DNA of 64,000 nt from Bradyrhizobium sp. BTAi1 (GCF_000015165.1 NC_009485.1:5103501-5167500), one strand, 5' to 3'; numbered from the stretch's first letter, positions 16,673 through 25,728 are shown. The notes: generated by a model not told the origin, from the letters alone. Numbers and translations are program-made.

Positions 16673-18085
16673 TTACCGGCTGGCGACCAGCGCGTCGCGC
16701 GCCGCGGCGAAATCGACGACGTCGCCGCCCTTCGCCTTGGCCCAGCGCTCGGCGCCCTCCTTCAGCAGGAACGCACTGAGCTCGCCCGACGAGCTGCGCA
16801 CGAACCAGGCCTGGCTCGCGAACAGCTTGATGCCGCTCTCGCGATCTTGCGCATAGACGACCCGGGCGGTCCTGCCATCCTTCTCCAGCGCCGCCAGCGC
16901 CTTCAACGCCGCCTCCGGGGACGCGTAATGACGAACCTGCGGCTCATCCTTCAGCCAGATCTGCGCGACGCGGCTGACATCGGTGATCTCGGCGCCCGAT
17001 GCCGCATCCTTGGCCTTCAGCGGCAACTGCGCGTAGTTGGTCTTCTCCGCGTCGTAGTCGCGGCCAGCCTGGGTCAGCGCTGCCCTGACGAACTTGTCGG
17101 TCACGAACTTGTCGATGTCGAGATCGCTGTCGGCCCGCTTGAGATATTTCAGCGTCTTGATCGACGTCGCCACCGCCTGCCGGAATTCCGGCTTCCAGGT
17201 GGCGTCGCGGGTCTGCAGCCCGAGCGGGCCGTGGAACAGATACACCACCTCGGCCTCGATCCCTGTCACCTTCGAGATCAGCTCGCTGTAGCGCTCCGGC
17301 TCGGAGGCGATCAGCCGGTCGGCCTCCAGCGCGGCCCGCAGATAGGCTGTCACGACTTCCGGATATTTGTCGGCGTAATCGCCGTCGACCAGCGCGCCGT
17401 GAAAGGTCGGTGTGCTCGCTTGCGAACCGTCGAAGATCTTGCGCGCGAAGCCGCGCCAGGGAAACAGCTCGGCGAACGGAACGAAGTCGGCATGGGCATC
17501 GACCTTGTTGGCCTGCAGCGCGGGGCCTGCGACCTCCGGCGCCTGGGTGATGATGCTGACATCGGTGTCCGGATTCCAGCCCTTGGCCTCGATGGCGCGC
17601 AACAGCATGCCGTGCGCCGTCGATGCAAACGGCACCGAGATGGTCTTGCCCTTGAGATCGTCGAGCGAACGCGCGGGCGAGTCCTTGGGCACCACGATGC
17701 CGTTGCCGCTGCCCTTGGTGCTGCCCGACAGCACCGAGATGAACAGGCTGCGGCGACCCGCCTTCTGGAACGCCACGCCGTTCAGCGAGCCCGGAAAGTC
17801 GGCCATGGCGCCGAAATCGAGCTTGCCGGCCACCATCTCGTTGGTCAGCGGCGCGCCGGACGTGAAGTTGCGCCACTGGATGTCATAGGTCGTATCCTTG
17901 TACTTGCCATCATGCGGCAGATATTTGTCGAGCAGATTCAACTCCCGGATCAGGAGCCCGCCGGTCGCGCAATTGATGGTGGTGTCCTGCGTACCGATCG
18001 CGACGCGGATGGTTTCGGCCTTCGCGGTTCCGAGCGTCATCGCCAGAACGACGGCAGAAAGTGCGGCGTATCGATGAAGCGTCAT
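16673..18085 (-). CDS. ABC transporter substrate-binding protein, SsuA/NrtA-like, large form
   Basis: 470 residues from the ATG at 18085; a classical signal peptide (MTLHRYAALSAVVLAM then cleavage after TAKA) makes this the right start. The NMT1/SsuA-like fold is shown by IRVAIGTQDTTINCATGG, LVDGDYADKYPEVVTAYL and LKGKTISVPFASTAHG. It is longer than the usual 310-340 residues; the additional C-terminal part (about 130 residues, from the KLFASQAWFVRSS region) is a second small domain. First gene of an SsuABC-like operon. Ligand unknown, sulfonate-like by context. Confidence 0.85.
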   Translation of the reverse strand: MTLHRYAALSAVVLAMTLGTAKAETIRVAIGTQDTTINCATGGLLIRELNLLDKYLPHDGKYKDTTYDIQWRNFTSGAPLTNEMVAGKLDFGAMADFPGSLNGVAFQKAGRRSLFISVLSGSTKGSGNGIVVPKDSPARSLDDLKGKTISVPFASTAHGMLLRAIEAKGWNPDTDVSIITQAPEVAGPALQANKVDAHADFVPFAELFPWRGFARKIFDGSQASTPTFHGALVDGDYADKYPEVVTAYLRAALEADRLIASEPERYSELISKVTGIEAEVVYLFHGPLGLQTRDATWKPEFRQAVATSIKTLKYLKRADSDLDIDKFVTDKFVRAALTQAGRDYDAEKTNYAQLPLKAKDAASGAEITDVSRVAQIWLKDEPQVRHYASPEAALKALAALEKDGRTARVVYAQDRESGIKLFASQAWFVRSSSGELSAFLLKEGAERWAKAKGGDVVDFAAARDALVASR

Positions 18086-18415
18086 GCGTCGGTCCTTGCT
18101 GAGATCGGCGAGCGGCATCCTCCTCCGCCCGTTCCGAGAAGCCGGACTATTCAGTGGACGCACGGGATCGCTGAAGCAATTAGTTGCCGCCTGCCGACAC
18201 AGAGCCTCACATCCAGGTAGGCTGGACGTGGCCTGCTGCCAATTCATTCTCATGAATATCTCTTCATCGAAACAAACATTCTTATAGACCGGCCAATTGA
18301 GCACGAAGCTTGCCAAGTGCACCGTACCATCAGCAAAGGCGTGGACTTCTTCTGCTGCTCGCCTCTACTCTGCGGCTGACAATCGTGAGCAACGGACGAG
18401 AAGGATCTGGAGACG
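18086..18415. other. divergent intergenic region between SBP and Crp/Fnr genes
   Basis: 330 bases holding the promoters of the minus-strand SsuABC-like operon and the plus-strand Crp/Fnr gene. ATTCAT-TCTC-ATGAAT (18242-18257) is a perfect six-base dyad and the only regulator-site candidate seen; it does not match the FNR or CRP consensus. Confidence 0.4.
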
Positions 18416-19261
18416 GTGGACACCACGCGCGCACTACGAATTCCGGATCCGATCCTGCGTCCGCCGGTCGTCGAATCCCGTAACGAGGTGCGCCCCAAGC
18501 GTGCGGCGGTCGAACGCCAGGCCGTGACCGAGCCAACCGTGAAGCTCTCAGGCGATTCGGCGCTGTTCCTGAGCGAAGGTGTCGCGGGGCTCAATGTCGG
18601 AGCCCATTTCCTCGATCGCCTCTCTAATGCCGAGAGACAGCGGATCGCAGCGGCTGGCCGCGACGTGGTCGTGCCGCTGGGCGGTACCGTGTTCAACCAG
18701 GGCGATGCGCATGACGGCATCTTCATCATCCGGCGCGGCCAGGTCCGCGTCTACTACACCGCGCCCTCGGGCCGCGAGGTCACGCTGGCCTATTGGACGC
18801 CGGGGCATTTCATCGGCGGCCCGGAAATTTCCGGCGGCGGCGTCCACATGTGGTCGGGCGTTGCGGTGGAACCGTGCGAGATCACGGCGCTGCCAGGCGC
18901 AAGTGTGCAGACGCTGCTGGCCGAGATGCCGAGCTTTGCGCTCGCGCTGATCGATGGCCTCGTGGCCAAAGGAAAATGCTACTCGTCGATGGCACAGATG
19001 CTCGGCACCCGCTCCGTCATCGAGCGCTTGGCACAGCATCTGCTCAACCTCGCCGAGCTACATGGCGTCAGGGACGGTGAGACCGTCCTGATCAACCGCA
19101 GGATCACACACGACCAGATCGCAGCCATGGTCGGTTCGACGCGGCAATGGGTCACGATGATGCTGAAGCGCTTTCAGACCAAGCGCATCATCGCCATCGA
19201 AGGCTCCAGCATCCGCATCAGGCGCGTCGATCTGCTCGAAACCATGCTGTCAAAGGATTGA
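18416..19261 (+). CDS. Crp/Fnr-family transcriptional regulator
   Basis: 281 residues from a GTG at 18416 with an AAGGATCTGGAGA ribosome site. A poorly conserved 60-residue N-terminus precedes the cyclic-nucleotide-binding-like beta barrel (GTVFNQGDAHDGIFIIRRGQVRVYY, read in parts, about residues 95-120). The C-terminal helix-turn-helix (TVLINRRITHDQIAAMVGSTRQWVTMMLKRF, read in parts, about 220-255) is the Crp/Fnr type. No N-terminal cysteine cluster of the FNR type is seen, so oxygen sensing through an iron-sulfur cluster is unlikely. It is divergent from the SsuABC-like operon and next to the AprAB-like operon, both plausible targets. Confidence 0.9.
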   Translation: MDTTRALRIPDPILRPPVVESRNEVRPKRAAVERQAVTEPTVKLSGDSALFLSEGVAGLNVGAHFLDRLSNAERQRIAAAGRDVVVPLGGTVFNQGDAHDGIFIIRRGQVRVYYTAPSGREVTLAYWTPGHFIGGPEISGGGVHMWSGVAVEPCEITALPGASVQTLLAEMPSFALALIDGLVAKGKCYSSMAQMLGTRSVIERLAQHLLNLAELHGVRDGETVLINRRITHDQIAAMVGSTRQWVTMMLKRFQTKRIIAIEGSSIRIRRVDLLETMLSKD

Positions 19262-19275
19262 GCCGCGGGCCTCGC

Positions 19276-20226
19276 TCACAGACGCCCGAGCGCCCAGGCC
19301 ACCGTCTTGCGCACATCGGGATCGGCGTCCTGGGCGCGCGTAGCGAGTGCCTCACGCGACGCGGGATCGGCGATCTCGCCCAGCGCGGCCGCAGCGTCCT
19401 TGCGCAGCGATGGATTATCATCGCCGAGTAGCGCGATGATGGCCGGCAGCGCCTCGCGCGCACGAAGACGACCGAGGTTCTGCAGCGCCTTCTGCCGCAC
19501 CTGCCACAATTCGTCCGCCAGGGCCGCCACCAACGCGGGTGATGCGCTCGACACGCCGAGACGGCCGAGGGTCTCGGCCGCGGCCGCCCTCACCTCCCAG
19601 GCGGCATCCTTCAAGGCAGCCGACACCGCCGCCGCAGCCTCAGCGCTCTGATCGGCGAAGGACAGCGCCTTGACGGCCGCGAGCCGGACTTCGGCGCTGC
19701 CGTCGCGGGCCGCGCCGATCAGGGCCGGCAGAGTCTCTTGACGCTTGAGATAGCCGATGACACCCACCGCTTGTACACGTACGGCCGGCTCGACGTCGCT
19801 CAACGCCGTGATCGCCGGCTGCAGGGATGCCTCGATCTGCAGCGCCTTCAAGCCGCGTAAAATGGCCGTACGTACGAAAGGCGACGGATGGGCCACCAGC
19901 GCCAGCAGCGCCCCGCCCGCGTCCGCGTCGCGCAGCTCCGCGAGGCTCTCGGCTGCAGCGGCGGCAACCGCGGCGACCGAGTCGGTCACCGCGCGCGCCA
20001 GGGCCTCGCCGACGGCGCGGCCGTCGAACTCGCCCAACGCCCGCGCCGCCTGCTCACGCACCTCGGGCGCAGCGTCAGCGATCGCGGCGACCAGATGCGG
20101 CACCGCCTGCCAATCCGAGGTTTCGGCGAGCGCCATCACGGCGAGCCGACGCACCGTGGCATCCGGGCTCGCCAGGTCGGCCGCAAGATCTTCGACATCG
20201 CCGAACGCTTCGAAGGGCTCCGACAT
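19276..20226 (-). CDS. HEAT-repeat protein of the AprAB-like operon
   Basis: 316 residues made almost entirely of about nine to ten HEAT/PBS-lyase-like repeats of about 31 residues, each with the pattern 'D...VR..AA.ALGE..D..A...L'. Examples are SPDATVRRLAVMALAE (about 19-34), APEVREQAARALGEF and NPSLRKDAAAALGEIADPA. Such alpha-solenoids act as scaffolds or chaperones for protein complexes. It is the last gene of the DUF971-flavoprotein-ferredoxin operon (seven bases after the ferredoxin), so an assembly or docking role for that complex is likely. Confidence 0.88.
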   Translation of the reverse strand: MSEPFEAFGDVEDLAADLASPDATVRRLAVMALAETSDWQAVPHLVAAIADAAPEVREQAARALGEFDGRAVGEALARAVTDSVAAVAAAAAESLAELRDADAGGALLALVAHPSPFVRTAILRGLKALQIEASLQPAITALSDVEPAVRVQAVGVIGYLKRQETLPALIGAARDGSAEVRLAAVKALSFADQSAEAAAAVSAALKDAAWEVRAAAAETLGRLGVSSASPALVAALADELWQVRQKALQNLGRLRAREALPAIIALLGDDNPSLRKDAAAALGEIADPASREALATRAQDADPDVRKTVAWALGRL

Positions 20227-20232
20227 CTCAGC

Positions 20233-20463
20233 TCACCGCAGCAGATAGGGAATGTTCACGGTGACGGCCCCGGTGGGGCAATCCGTCTCGCACGGCATGC
20301 AGTACCAGCATTCGTCATATTTCATGTAAGCTTTGCCGGTGAGGTCGCTGATGCGCAGCACGTCGAGCGGGCAGACGTCGACGCAGACCGTGCAGCCCTT
20401 GTCGGCGATGCATTTGGCCTCGTCCACGACCACGGGCAGCGTGGTCGGCGTGTATGCAATGGG
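20233..20463 (-). CDS. AprB-like 4Fe-4S ferredoxin
   Basis: Start set at the TTG at 20463, five bases after a strong GAGGAGG ribosome site; an ATG at 20511 would overlap the flavoprotein by 32 bases without such a site. 76 residues. Two cluster motifs: C-x5-C-x2-C-x3-CP (CIADKGCTVCVDVCP) and C-x2-C-x2-C-x3-CP (CWYCMPCETDCP). The phrase AYMKYDECWYC echoes the beta subunit of APS reductase (AprB), but the protein is shorter than AprB and lacks its C-terminal tail. It should carry electrons to or from the adjoining AprA-like flavoprotein. Confidence 0.88.
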   Translation of the reverse strand, partial: PIAYTPTTLPVVVDEAKCIADKGCTVCVDVCPLDVLRISDLTGKAYMKYDECWYCMPCETDCPTGAVTVNIPYLLR

Positions 20464-20479
20464 CAAGCGGGCCTCCTCG

Positions 20480-22216
20480 TTAGGCGCTTTCGCGGATGCG
20501 CTGGCGATCATAGGCCGAGCGCTCCTCGTCCTCGATCGGCACGATGTACGGCGCGACCGGCCGCTTCTCCAGCATCATCCGCCCGTCTTGCTTGCGCAGG
20601 ATGCTGTGGCAGAACCAGTCGGCGTCGTTCTTCTCGGGGTGGTCGACGCGATAGTGATAGAGTCCCCAACGGCTCTCGGTGCGGAACAGCGACGCAGCAG
20701 CGGCCATGTCGGCACAGTCGAGGATCGAGGCGACTTCCAGCGAGCGCAGCAATTCATGGGCATCGCGGGCGACCATCGCGCCTTCGAGATCCTCGCGCAC
20801 CTCCGCCAGCCGCTCCTGCCCCAGCTTCATCTTGGCCGTGACCTTCGGCGGCTGCAGATAGTCGTTGACCATCCGTCGCGCCTTGTACTCGATCTGGTTC
20901 GGCGGAATACCGTCGTCGCGCCGTGTCGGCGCCAACACGCGCGCCCGCTCCTGCTCGACATCAGACGGATCGTAGTCCGGCAGGTCGCGCCCGGCGGCAA
21001 ATTCTGCGGCATGCTCGCCTGCGACCGCACCATTGGTGAACGCGCCCAGCATGTAATTGTGCGGCACGCTCGCCATGTCACCGGCCGCGTAGAGACCGGT
21101 GACGGTGGTGCGGGCGAATTCGTCGACGAACACGCCGGACGCACTATGGCCCGAGCAGAAGCCGATTTCCGAAATATGCATCTCGACCATGCGCTCGCGA
21201 TAATCGGTGCCGCGGTTCTCGTGGAAGCGGCCGCGCGAGGGCCGCTCGACGGTGTGGAGAATCGCCTCGATCTTGCCGATCGTGTCGCTGTGCAAATGGT
21301 TGAGCTTGAGGAACACCGGACCCTTGCCGGATTGCAGTTCGCTGTAGAACTCCTGCATCATCTGCCCGGACCAGTAGTCGCATTCGATGAAGCGCCGGCC
21401 CTCGCTGTTGGTCGTATATGCACCGAACGGGCCGGCGACATAGGCGCAGGCCGGGCCGTTATAGTCCTTGATCAGCGGATTGATCTGGTAGCATTCGAGA
21501 TTCGCGAGCCCCGCACCGGCGTGATAGGCCATGGCATAGCCGTCGCCTGAATTGGTTGCGTTCTCGTAGGTGCCCCAGAGATAGCCGGATTGCGGCAGGC
21601 CGAGCCGTCCGGCGGCGCCGGCACAGAGGATGACGGCCTTGGCGCGCAGCACGAGGAATTCGGCGGTGCGCGTGTTCACCGCGATCGCGCCGGCAATCTC
21701 GCCGTCCCGCCCCGTCAGCAGCCGCGTCGCCATGTAGCGGTTGGAGATCAGGATCTGCTCGCGCCGCAACTGCCGGTACAGCGCCCGCTTGACCGTGTCG
21801 CCGTTCGGCATCGGCAGCACGTAAGTGCCGAGATGATGCACCTTCTTGACGTCGTAGTCGCCATTCTCGGTCTTCTGGAAGCGGATGCCGAAGCTGTCGA
21901 GCTCCTGAATGATGTCGAAGCAGCGCGAGGCATATTTGAACACGGGCGCCTGATCGCAGATGCCGTCATTGGCGATCGTGATCTCCTTGGTGTACTGCTC
22001 CGGCGTCGCATAGCCCGGCACCACGGCGTTGTTGAGCCCGTCCATGCCCATGGCGATCGCGCCGGAGCGCTTGACGTTGGCCTTTTCAAGCAACACCACG
22101 CGCGCCTGCGGATTGCGCCGCTTCGCCTTGTAGGCGGCCATCGGCCCGGCCGTACCGCCGCCGATCACCAGGATGTCGCAGGAGACCTCGGTCAGGCCGT
22201 CGGTGATGTCGTCCAT
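20480..22216 (-). CDS. AprA-like flavoprotein (adenylylsulfate reductase alpha/fumarate reductase family)
   Basis: 578 residues. FAD-binding GGGTAGPMAAYKAK at about 19-32, then KANVKRSGAIAMGMDGLNN, a block very close to the AprA signature around its flavin site; later TTVTGLYAAGDMASVPHNYMLGAFTNG (read in parts) contains the family's second FAD contact. AprA proper is about 620-660 residues, so this is a shortened relative. In dissimilatory sulfur oxidisers AprA converts sulfite and AMP to APS; no sat or aprM gene is seen nearby, so another substrate is possible. It overlaps the DUF971 gene by 25 bases and is followed by an AprB-like ferredoxin. Confidence 0.88.
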   Translation of the reverse strand: MDDITDGLTEVSCDILVIGGGTAGPMAAYKAKRRNPQARVVLLEKANVKRSGAIAMGMDGLNNAVVPGYATPEQYTKEITIANDGICDQAPVFKYASRCFDIIQELDSFGIRFQKTENGDYDVKKVHHLGTYVLPMPNGDTVKRALYRQLRREQILISNRYMATRLLTGRDGEIAGAIAVNTRTAEFLVLRAKAVILCAGAAGRLGLPQSGYLWGTYENATNSGDGYAMAYHAGAGLANLECYQINPLIKDYNGPACAYVAGPFGAYTTNSEGRRFIECDYWSGQMMQEFYSELQSGKGPVFLKLNHLHSDTIGKIEAILHTVERPSRGRFHENRGTDYRERMVEMHISEIGFCSGHSASGVFVDEFARTTVTGLYAAGDMASVPHNYMLGAFTNGAVAGEHAAEFAAGRDLPDYDPSDVEQERARVLAPTRRDDGIPPNQIEYKARRMVNDYLQPPKVTAKMKLGQERLAEVREDLEGAMVARDAHELLRSLEVASILDCADMAAAASLFRTESRWGLYHYRVDHPEKNDADWFCHSILRKQDGRMMLEKRPVAPYIVPIEDEERSAYDRQRIRESA

Positions 22217-22533
22217 GAATGCCTCTGGTCGGTTCGGTCGTCGGGCGCCAGGTCCGCGAGCTCGCGCAAATAGGACCAGGGATAGATGCCGCGGTCATGG
22301 CCATCGGAGAACAGCAGCCGGACGGCATAATTGCCGATCGGCTGCAGCCCGGTCAGATGCAGATCGGCCGGCAGGACAAGCGCAATGCCGTCGATCTGCC
22401 GGCGCAGCTCGGACGCCGCGCGGCTCGCCTGTCGCAACGCTGCCGCATCAAGGCACACCCGCGCGTCTGGCCAGGTCACCGCCAGGCGGCGGGCCTCGTC
22501 GACGATCTCGATCAGCTCAGGTTCCAAGCTCAC
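22192..22533 (-). CDS. DUF971 (gamma-butyrobetaine hydroxylase N-terminal-like) protein
   Basis: 113 residues from a GTG at 22533 with GGAG eight bases before it. The DUF971 core is recognisable in VTWPDARVCLDAAALR, LTGLQPIGNYAVRLLFSDGHDRGIYPWSYLREL (read in parts). In eukaryotic gamma-butyrobetaine hydroxylase this domain is an N-terminal zinc-binding accessory; stand-alone bacterial members are often found beside iron-sulfur or Mrp-type proteins. First gene of the AprAB-like operon and overlapping it, so a maturation role for the iron-sulfur flavoenzyme is a reasonable guess. Confidence 0.82.
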   Translation of the reverse strand: MSLEPELIEIVDEARRLAVTWPDARVCLDAAALRQASRAASELRRQIDGIALVLPADLHLTGLQPIGNYAVRLLFSDGHDRGIYPWSYLRELADLAPDDRTDQRHSWTTSPTA

Positions 22534-22811
22534 TCGCTCTGCTCCATTGGCTCGATGACCTACCCGAGCGCGGACGGAGCTGCCCGCAATAAATTGCTTT
22601 CACGCGATCGCGTTGCAGCCGTCGCGCGGAGACTCTCCGGCAGATCGCCGATGGAAGGCCATTGCCCGCTCGCAGGGGGTCGACGAAACGATCATTGATG
22701 CATTCGATCGTCAGCAATCGTTTTCTTCTTATTTGGTCTCACCGGCTTGACCATCATGCGCGGCGCATGGTCTGCGACGTCAGGCGAATGCATGTTCCAG
22801 GAGACGTGGTG

Positions 22812-24041
22812 ATGGTCTTCAGTCCGGACCGGAGATCGTTGCTGGGCGGTCTTGCCGCTGCCGCGGGCGGATGGATCGGCACGGCGGGTGCCGCAGAAGG
22901 CCGGCTGCAGGTGCCGGTCTGGACGCGCCAGCAAGGATCGCCGGTGGCGAGCCCGGCCTATGGTGTGCCCTCGCGGTTCGAGGACGGCATCAAGCGCCGC
23001 CCGCGCACGCCGCCGCCGATTCCGACGGCGGCCTCCAGCGGCACGCCGCTGCAGCATCTCCACGGCATCATCACCCCGGCCGGCCTGCATTACGAGCGCC
23101 ACCATGCCGGCGTGCCCGACATCGATCCCGATCAGCACCGGCTGGTCGTGCATGGCTTGGTCGAGCGCCCGCTGGCGTTCACGATGGATGACCTGCTGCG
23201 GTTTCCCTCGGTCTCGCGCATTCATTTCATGGAGTGCTCGGGTAACACCTCGACCTGGGGCGGCGGCAATCCGAAATGGACCGTGCAGGACACCCATGGC
23301 CTGATCAGCTGCAGCGAATGGACCGGCGTGCCACTCGCGACCGTGCTGCAGGAAGTGGGCGTCAAGCCGGAGGGCCGCTGGATCCTCGCGGAAGGCGCCG
23401 ATGCGGCGGCGATGACGCGCAGCGTGCCGATCGAGATCGCGCTCGACGACGCCATTCTCGCTTATGCGCAGAACGGTGAGCGGCTGCGGCCCGAGCAGGG
23501 CTATCCGCTGCGCCTATTCCTGCCCGGCCTCGAAGGCAATCTCAGCGTCAAATGGCTGCGACGGCTCAAGGTCGGCGACAAACCGTTCCAGTCACGCGAG
23601 GAGACCTCGAAATACACCGACCTGATGCCGGACGGCACTGCACGGCAGTTCACCTTCACGATGGAGGCGAAATCCGTGATCACGCAGCCTTCCTCCGGGC
23701 ATCAGCTGCGCGAGCGCGGCCTCTACGAGATCCGTGGGCTGGCCTGGTCGGGACGCGGCAGCATCAGCAAGGTCGAGGTCTCCACCGACGGCGGCCAGAC
23801 CTGGCGCGAGGCCGAGCTGCAGCAGCCAGTGCTGTCGAAATGCCTGACGCGCTTCCGGCTGCCATGGCAATGGGATGGCGGACCGGCGCTGCTGCAGAGC
23901 CGCGCCACCGATTCCACCGGCTATCTGCAGCCGACCAAGGAGCAGCTGATCCGCGCCCGTGGGCTGAACTCCAACTATCACTTCAATGCGGTCTATGGCT
24001 GGCAGCTCAATGCCGAGGGAGCGGTCACCCATGTCGTTTAG
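22812..24041 (+). CDS. soxC: SoxC-like molybdopterin sulfite/sulfane dehydrogenase
   Basis: The ATG at 22812 follows AGGAG by eight bases and places a Tat signal (DRRSLLGGLAAAAGG) at residues about 6-20; periplasmic. 409 residues, the family length. The sulfite-oxidase molybdopterin domain is shown by IHFMECSGNTSTWGG, whose Cys is the molybdenum ligand, and by FLPGLEGNLSVKWLRRLKVGD. The C-terminal dimerisation domain includes GRGSISKVEVSTDGGQTW. SoxC with SoxD oxidises sulfane sulfur in the Sox system, but no soxXYZAB is in the window, so a role as a stand-alone sulfite dehydrogenase (SorAB-like) fits the sulfonate context. Overlaps the cytochrome gene by 11 bases. Confidence 0.9.
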   Translation: MVFSPDRRSLLGGLAAAAGGWIGTAGAAEGRLQVPVWTRQQGSPVASPAYGVPSRFEDGIKRRPRTPPPIPTAASSGTPLQHLHGIITPAGLHYERHHAGVPDIDPDQHRLVVHGLVERPLAFTMDDLLRFPSVSRIHFMECSGNTSTWGGGNPKWTVQDTHGLISCSEWTGVPLATVLQEVGVKPEGRWILAEGADAAAMTRSVPIEIALDDAILAYAQNGERLRPEQGYPLRLFLPGLEGNLSVKWLRRLKVGDKPFQSREETSKYTDLMPDGTARQFTFTMEAKSVITQPSSGHQLRERGLYEIRGLAWSGRGSISKVEVSTDGGQTWREAELQQPVLSKCLTRFRLPWQWDGGPALLQSRATDSTGYLQPTKEQLIRARGLNSNYHFNAVYGWQLNAEGAVTHVV

Positions 24042-24570
24042 ATCCATCGCGGCAGCGGCGGCGCTGATCGTCGTCTGCTCCGTCGCGGGCGTCGCCGCGG
24101 AGCGCACCAATCTCGGCCGCGCCGTCACCGCCGACGAGATCGCCGCCTGGAACATCGACGTCTCCGGCGACGGCGCCGGCCTGCCCGCCGGCCGCGGCAG
24201 CGTCGCCGAGGGCCGCGCATTGTTCGCGGAGGCGTGCGCGGCGTGCCATGGCGACAAGGGCCAGGGCGGCGCAGCCGATGCACTGGTCGGCGGCCGCGGC
24301 ACGCTGGCCACCGCCAAGCCGGTCAAGACCATCGGCAGCTTCTGGCCCTATGCGCCGACCGTGTTCGACTACGTCAACCGCGCGATGCCGTTCAACGCGC
24401 CGCAATCGCTGACGCCGGACCAGGTCTACGCGGTCACCGCCTATCTGCTGTTCCTGAACGGCATCGTGTCCGAGGATACCACGCTCGATGCCGCGTCCCT
24501 GGCGAAGGTCGAGATGCCCAACCGCAACGGCTTCACCCGGGATCCGCGTCCCGACGTGCCGCCGAAATGA
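24031..24570 (+). CDS. SoxD-like monohaem c-type cytochrome
   Basis: 179 residues. Signal peptide at about 1-22 (FRSIAAAAALIVVCSVAGVAA), then a single haem motif CAACH at about residues 70-74 and the downstream NRAMPFNAPQSLTPDQVYAVTAYLL region whose Met is the likely sixth haem ligand. This matches the N-terminal half of SoxD; the second haem domain is absent, so it is a short form comparable in role to SorB. A GAGGGA ribosome site lies inside the soxC-like gene. It takes electrons from the SoxC-like subunit and should pass them to the respiratory chain. Confidence 0.9.
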   Translation: MSFRSIAAAAALIVVCSVAGVAAERTNLGRAVTADEIAAWNIDVSGDGAGLPAGRGSVAEGRALFAEACAACHGDKGQGGAADALVGGRGTLATAKPVKTIGSFWPYAPTVFDYVNRAMPFNAPQSLTPDQVYAVTAYLLFLNGIVSEDTTLDAASLAKVEMPNRNGFTRDPRPDVPPK

Positions 24571-24726
24571 CGGCATGGCGATCGCTGAGGACTTCAGGAA
24601 ATAACTTTCCCTTCTAAGTGCGCGACCAAGAAGGTTCGGCTCCGATCGCTGCACTTTACGTAATTGCAACCAGCACGACATTCCCGGCAAATCGAGCCTT
24701 GTTTGCTTCGGACCGGGATTGAACTG

Positions 24727-25725
24727 ATGATTGTGAAATGGCTTGCAAGCGCCGCGCTGCTGCTGAGCGTGGTCGCGTCGACTCCTTCTTACGCCGAGGG
24801 ACGGATTCGAATCGTCGAGCAGTTCGGCACCGTCTATCTGCCGCTGCACGTGCTGCGCGACCAGAAGCTGATCGAGAAGCATGGCCAGAAGGCCGGCCTC
24901 GAGATCAAGGTCGAATGGACCAAGCTGAGCGGCGGCGCCGCCATCAATGACGCCCTCATCTCCGGTGCCGTCGACATCGGCGCAGCCGGCGCAGGCCCCG
25001 TGCTTGTGCTGTGGGACCGCACCCGCGGATCGGCCGACGTCAAGATCATCGCCGCACTCGGCGAGCAGCCGAACTACCTCATCACCAGCAATCCCAATGT
25101 CAAGACGTTGAAGGACTTCACCAAGACCGACAAGATCGCGGTGCCGGCGGTGGTCGTATCGCAGCAGTCGCGCCTGCTGCAGATCGCGGCGGAAAAGGAG
25201 TTCGGTGAGAGAAAATTCAACGCGCTCGACGATCTCACCGTCAACCTGCCGCATCCCGATGCGACGGCCGCCCTGCTGTCGGGGTCGTCGACCATCACCG
25301 CGCATTTCTCCAATCCGCCCTATCAGGAGCAGGCGCTGCAGGATCCGAAGATCCACAAGGTGCTGAGCTCCTACGACATCATGGGCGGCCGCATCACGCC
25401 GACGCTGCTCTATGCCACCTCGAAGTTTCGCAACGAGAATCCGCGGACGTTCAAGGTGTTCTACGACGCGCTGAACGAGGCCTCACATTGGATCGAGAGC
25501 CACAAGGCGGAGGCCGCCGAGACCTATATCCGCATCGAGCAGTCCAAGCTCGACCCGGCCTTCGTCAAATCGGTCATCGATAGCCCCGAGGTCAGCTTCA
25601 CGACGGTCCCTAAAGGCACGTTCAAATACGCCGCGTTCCTCGCCAAGATCGGCGCCATCAAGACCAGGCCCGCGAGCTGGAAGGACTACACGTTCGAAGA
25701 GCTGCACGACAAGCAGGGCGACTGA
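24727..25725 (+). CDS. ABC transporter substrate-binding protein, SsuA/TauA type
   Basis: 332 residues. Signal peptide MIVKWLASAALLLSVVAS with cleavage near SYA-EG. The NMT1/SsuA fold is shown by IRIVEQFGTVYLPLHVLRDQ, LSGGAAINDALISGAVDIGAAG (read in parts) and KIAVPAVVVSQQSRLLQ. First gene of a second SsuABC-like operon, 156 bases after the SoxD-like gene and in the same direction, so it may belong to the same transcription unit. Ligand probably an alkane or aryl sulfonate; not provable here. Confidence 0.9.
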   Translation: MIVKWLASAALLLSVVASTPSYAEGRIRIVEQFGTVYLPLHVLRDQKLIEKHGQKAGLEIKVEWTKLSGGAAINDALISGAVDIGAAGAGPVLVLWDRTRGSADVKIIAALGEQPNYLITSNPNVKTLKDFTKTDKIAVPAVVVSQQSRLLQIAAEKEFGERKFNALDDLTVNLPHPDATAALLSGSSTITAHFSNPPYQEQALQDPKIHKVLSSYDIMGGRITPTLLYATSKFRNENPRTFKVFYDALNEASHWIESHKAEAAETYIRIEQSKLDPAFVKSVIDSPEVSFTTVPKGTFKYAAFLAKIGAIKTRPASWKDYTFEELHDKQGD

Positions 25726-25728
25726 GCG

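Noticed and set aside
16478..18220. 580-codon open frame on the plus strand opposite the permease and binding-protein genes
   Set aside because: Antisense shadow; no recognisable motif and covers two well-supported minus-strand genes.
18242..18257. ATTCAT-TCTC-ATGAAT dyad as an FNR or CRP site
   Set aside because: It does not match TTGAT-N4-ATCAA or TGTGA-N6-TCACA; kept only as an unassigned dyad in the gap note.
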